A stretch of 64,000 nucleotides of DNA, from assembly GCA_035326705.1 (NCBI GenBank), contig DAOLES010000003.1:264790-328789 (forward strand), written 5' to 3'. The position numbers and the translations under genes are program-made. A model generated the notes under the pieces. It was not told the DNA's origin. It was given only the letters and a program-made list of their open reading frames with translations, and did no database searches. Source of the DNA: Oligoflexia bacterium (lineage in GTDB: Bacteria > Bdellovibrionota_G > JALEGL01). Shown piece after piece: positions 61,970 to 64,000 of this stretch; position 1 is the first letter of the stretch, and each line of letters begins with the position of its first letter.

Positions 61970-63118
61970 TTATGCATACTCTTTAATAAGACGGTTGGCA
62001 ATCACCAAACGCTGGATTTCACTGGTGCCCTCATAGATTTCAGTGATTCTAGCATCTCGTAAAAAACGCTCCACCGGATACTCTTTGATGTAACCATAAC
62101 CGCCATGAATCTGTAAAGCTTGGTTGCAAACCCTTGATGATACTTCAGATGCAAACAGTTTGGCCATGGCCGCATGTTTAGCATAATTTTGATTTTTCCA
62201 TTTTTTAAAGGCCGCTTGATACACCATCAAGCGCGCAGACTCAACATCCGTAGCCATATCCGCCAGCATCCAACGAATTCCTTGAAACTGACTTAGACTT
62301 TGGTCAAATTGTTTTCTTTGTTTAGAGTACTTAATGGCTTCCTCTAAAGCGGCTTGCGCAATACCCAAAGCTTGCGCACCAATACCAATACGGCCATTGT
62401 CTAGCGTAACCATGGCTATTTTAAAACCTTCTTTTTCTTCTCCTAAGCGTTGACTGACGGGCACCCTCACTTCATTAAAACTGATGGTGCAGGTTCCAGA
62501 ACCTCTGATTCCCATTTTATCTTCATCTTTACCAATTTCTACACCTTGAGTTTTAGTTGGAATGATAAAAGCGGTAATTCCTTTATTGCCCAACTCGGGT
62601 TGCGTTAAACAAAATAAAATAAGGGTATCACTTTGTGGACCGTTGGTGATCCAATTTTTTGCGCCGTTAATAATATAATCATCCCCATCACGCACAGCAA
62701 TGGTTTTTTGATTGCCAGCATCTGAACCAGATTGCGGTTCCGTTAAACAATAGGCCCCCAAATGCTCCCCTTTAGCCAATGGAATCAAGAACCTTTGCTT
62801 TTGCTCTTCAGTACCAAAATTTTTAATGACTTCAGAAACCAATGAGTTGTTTACCGAGGTTATTACAGATGTAGAAGGACACACTCTGGCCAACTCTTCA
62901 ATCACAATCGCATAAGAAATAGGATCCATACCAGAACCGCCGTATTCCGTAGGAATACACACACCCATCAAACCCATCTCACCCAACTGTTTCACTTGTG
63001 CCGCTGGAAACCTATGTTCTTGATCTGTTTTTTGGATAATCGGGCGTAACTCTTTTTCAGCAAAGTCACGGACTAAATTTTTTATTTCTTGTTGCTCTGT
63101 TGTTAATTCAAAGTTCAT
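61970..63118 (-). CDS. Acyl-CoA dehydrogenase (second)
   Basis: A 382-residue acyl-CoA dehydrogenase. The substrate region is YCLTEPQSGSDAGNQKT, and the FAD strand is DYIINGAKNWITNG. The CNQALQIHGGYGYIKEYP segment and ITEIYEGTSEIQRLVI with the expected catalytic Glu close the enzyme. It resembles the butyryl/short-chain dehydrogenase group more than the enzyme at 58310. It overlaps the enoyl-CoA hydratase gene by four bases (hydratase stop over its start), implying consecutive steps: oxidation followed by hydration. Confidence 0.94.
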   Translation of the reverse strand: MNFELTTEQQEIKNLVRDFAEKELRPIIQKTDQEHRFPAAQVKQLGEMGLMGVCIPTEYGGSGMDPISYAIVIEELARVCPSTSVITSVNNSLVSEVIKNFGTEEQKQRFLIPLAKGEHLGAYCLTEPQSGSDAGNQKTIAVRDGDDYIINGAKNWITNGPQSDTLILFCLTQPELGNKGITAFIIPTKTQGVEIGKDEDKMGIRGSGTCTISFNEVRVPVSQRLGEEKEGFKIAMVTLDNGRIGIGAQALGIAQAALEEAIKYSKQRKQFDQSLSQFQGIRWMLADMATDVESARLMVYQAAFKKWKNQNYAKHAAMAKLFASEVSSRVCNQALQIHGGYGYIKEYPVERFLRDARITEIYEGTSEIQRLVIANRLIKEYA

Positions 63119-63888
63119 CGATGAAACTCTGCCTTTCTTTTATTAATGAATGCATCCATACCTTCTTGTTGCTCCTTGGTTTCAAAACAGGACGCAAACA
63201 TATCTCTTTCTAAATCACAACCGTCTTTAATACTGAGTGCATAGCCTTGGTCAATGGCTTTTTTAGTTAAACTTAAAGCACGTGGTCCTTTGCTTAACAT
63301 TTGATCCACAATTTTTTGCACTTCTGCTGCAAATTCATCAGCAGCAAACACCTCACAGACCAAGCCTAAAGCTTTTGCTTCTTCTGCATCAATCATCTTA
63401 CCAGTAAATAAAAGCTCTTTGGCTTTGACAATGCCAATAGCTCTGGGTAAACGCTGAGTTCCACCAAAACCGGCAATCACACCTAAGTTCACTTCGGGTT
63501 GACCAAACTTGGCTTTCTCTGAAGCATAAATCAAATCACAGGCCATGGCCATTTCACAGCCACCACCCAAGGCAAAGCCATCAACGCAAGCCACAGTAAT
63601 CTGTGGCATGGTTTCTAAGGCATAGCCAATGGATTGTCCTAAAGCCGCCAAGCTTTTGGCTTGAGCTTGCGTCAATTGTGACATCGCTTTGATATCCGCC
63701 CCGGCAATAAAAGCTTTGTCACCTGCTCCTTTTAAACAAACAACACCAATTGTTTTATCTTGTGCAATTGTTCTTAGATGCTCTAACAAAGTCTCTAAAA
63801 CTTCTTGGTTTAAGGCATTGAGTGCTTCTGGCCGATTAAACGTTAAGGTAACCTGACCCTGATTTTGTTCTTTTAAAATAACAGACAT
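63115..63888 (-). CDS. Enoyl-CoA hydratase
   Basis: A crotonase-fold enzyme of 257 aa. The oxyanion hole is formed by GADIKAMSQL and FALGGGCEMAMACD. The catalytic glutamates are expected in GGGCEMA and in GQPEVNLGVIAGFGGTQRLP. The C-terminal RMALSLTKKAI-like helix (here RALSLTKKAIDQGYAL) is present. It would hydrate short-chain enoyl-CoA in beta-oxidation. The start is ATG at 63888 (MSVILKEQNQG); a TTG three codons earlier is possible, with AGGA at close spacing. It heads the catabolic operon seen in this window. Confidence 0.93.
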   Translation of the reverse strand: MSVILKEQNQGQVTLTFNRPEALNALNQEVLETLLEHLRTIAQDKTIGVVCLKGAGDKAFIAGADIKAMSQLTQAQAKSLAALGQSIGYALETMPQITVACVDGFALGGGCEMAMACDLIYASEKAKFGQPEVNLGVIAGFGGTQRLPRAIGIVKAKELLFTGKMIDAEEAKALGLVCEVFAADEFAAEVQKIVDQMLSKGPRALSLTKKAIDQGYALSIKDGCDLERDMFASCFETKEQQEGMDAFINKRKAEFHR

Positions 63889-63979
63889 AACTAGCAATTT
63901 TTCCTATCTTCAAACTTTTTTATTGTTTTCTCCTGCTCAAACATTGCAAATATAAAAAAGAGTTTCGTACAGCGAGTTT

Positions 63980-63998
63980 TGCTTGGCAGAGCCAAGCA
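63980..63998. repeat. Hairpin at the right edge
   Basis: TGCTTGGC-AGA-GCCAAGCA, an 8-bp perfect inverted repeat with a 3-base loop, lies at the right edge, about 90 bases upstream of the enoyl-CoA hydratase start. It may belong to another copy of the intercistronic repeat family that continues beyond the window. Confidence 0.45.
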
Positions 63999-64000
63999 TC

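Noticed and set aside
1..64000. CRISPR array, prophage, transposase or rRNA operon
   Set aside because: No regularly spaced direct repeats, integrase, transposase or rRNA sequence was found. The dispersed hairpin elements have no transposase and are too few here for any mobility claim.

Overview
The window is AT-rich DNA from a Gram-negative bacterium. Outer-membrane machinery (TolC, HlyD), lipoproteins and a periplasmic DegP-like protease support this. Several traits point to the broad 'deltaproteobacterial' world (Bdellovibrionota or Myxococcota relatives), but I cannot fix the lineage from sequence alone. These traits are secreted peptidases with a Cys-bearing C-terminal tag like MYXO-CTERM, a delta-60-repeat lipoprotein, a COG1067-type Lon-like protease, a methylmalonyl-CoA mutase split into two genes, and GGDEF/PilZ signalling.

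Layout. 1-2551 (minus): sugar ABC importer (permease cut by the edge, binding protein) and a ROK sugar kinase. 2840-7209 (plus): a four-gene export operon with a small HTH regulator, an ABC-exporter-like protein whose ATPase motifs are nearly all lost, HlyD and TolC. 7206-8884 (minus): an ABC-2 exporter. 8988-13398: EVE-domain protein, delta-60 lipoprotein, cardiolipin-synthase-like PLD enzyme and a DegP-like protease. 13471-22943 (minus): Lon-like protease, tagged M28 peptidase, rhomboid-like membrane protein, two paralogous VWA lipoproteins and a lone CpaF-type ATPase. 23127-33987 (plus): the conserved housekeeping run rpsB-tsf-pyrH-frr-uppS-dxr-rseP-tsaB-lepB-pilZ-mutY. 33995-36248 (minus): a catalytically dead signal-peptidase paralogue and two unknown secreted proteins. 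36387: tRNA-Leu(GAG). 36638-40613 (minus): unknown proteins and an ABC exporter. 40709-47671: a CcmH-like anchored protein, a beta-helix lipoprotein, gltX (minus), a His-tailed protein with a matrixin-type metalloprotease, and an FAD oxidoreductase. 47677-53646 (minus): DoxX-like, DUF1232, CbpA-like, RimK-like, XseB-like, XseA, GAF-GGDEF and FtsB. 53745: patatin phospholipase (plus). 55032-63888 (minus): a fatty-acid, branched-chain and propionate catabolism block with enoyl-CoA hydratase, two acyl-CoA dehydrogenases, split methylmalonyl-CoA mutase and acetoacetyl-CoA synthetase, with an ExbB/ExbD pair inside it.

The most unusual signal is a family of structured intercistronic elements with several modules (near 25.7, 29.2, 36.5, 57.5, 59.5 and 60.1 kb; a related small hairpin at 32.9 and 36.3 kb). 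Copies between co-directional genes face the same way relative to transcription and often end just before the next Shine-Dalgarno. Their stems change in a compensated way between copies. Other points worth a second look are the export operon with a degenerate ATPase, the signal-peptidase paralogue lacking both Ser and Lys of the dyad, an RseP with three PDZ-like repeats, and two tagged peptidases, one beside a rhomboid-like gene. No phage, transposase, CRISPR array or rRNA was seen.
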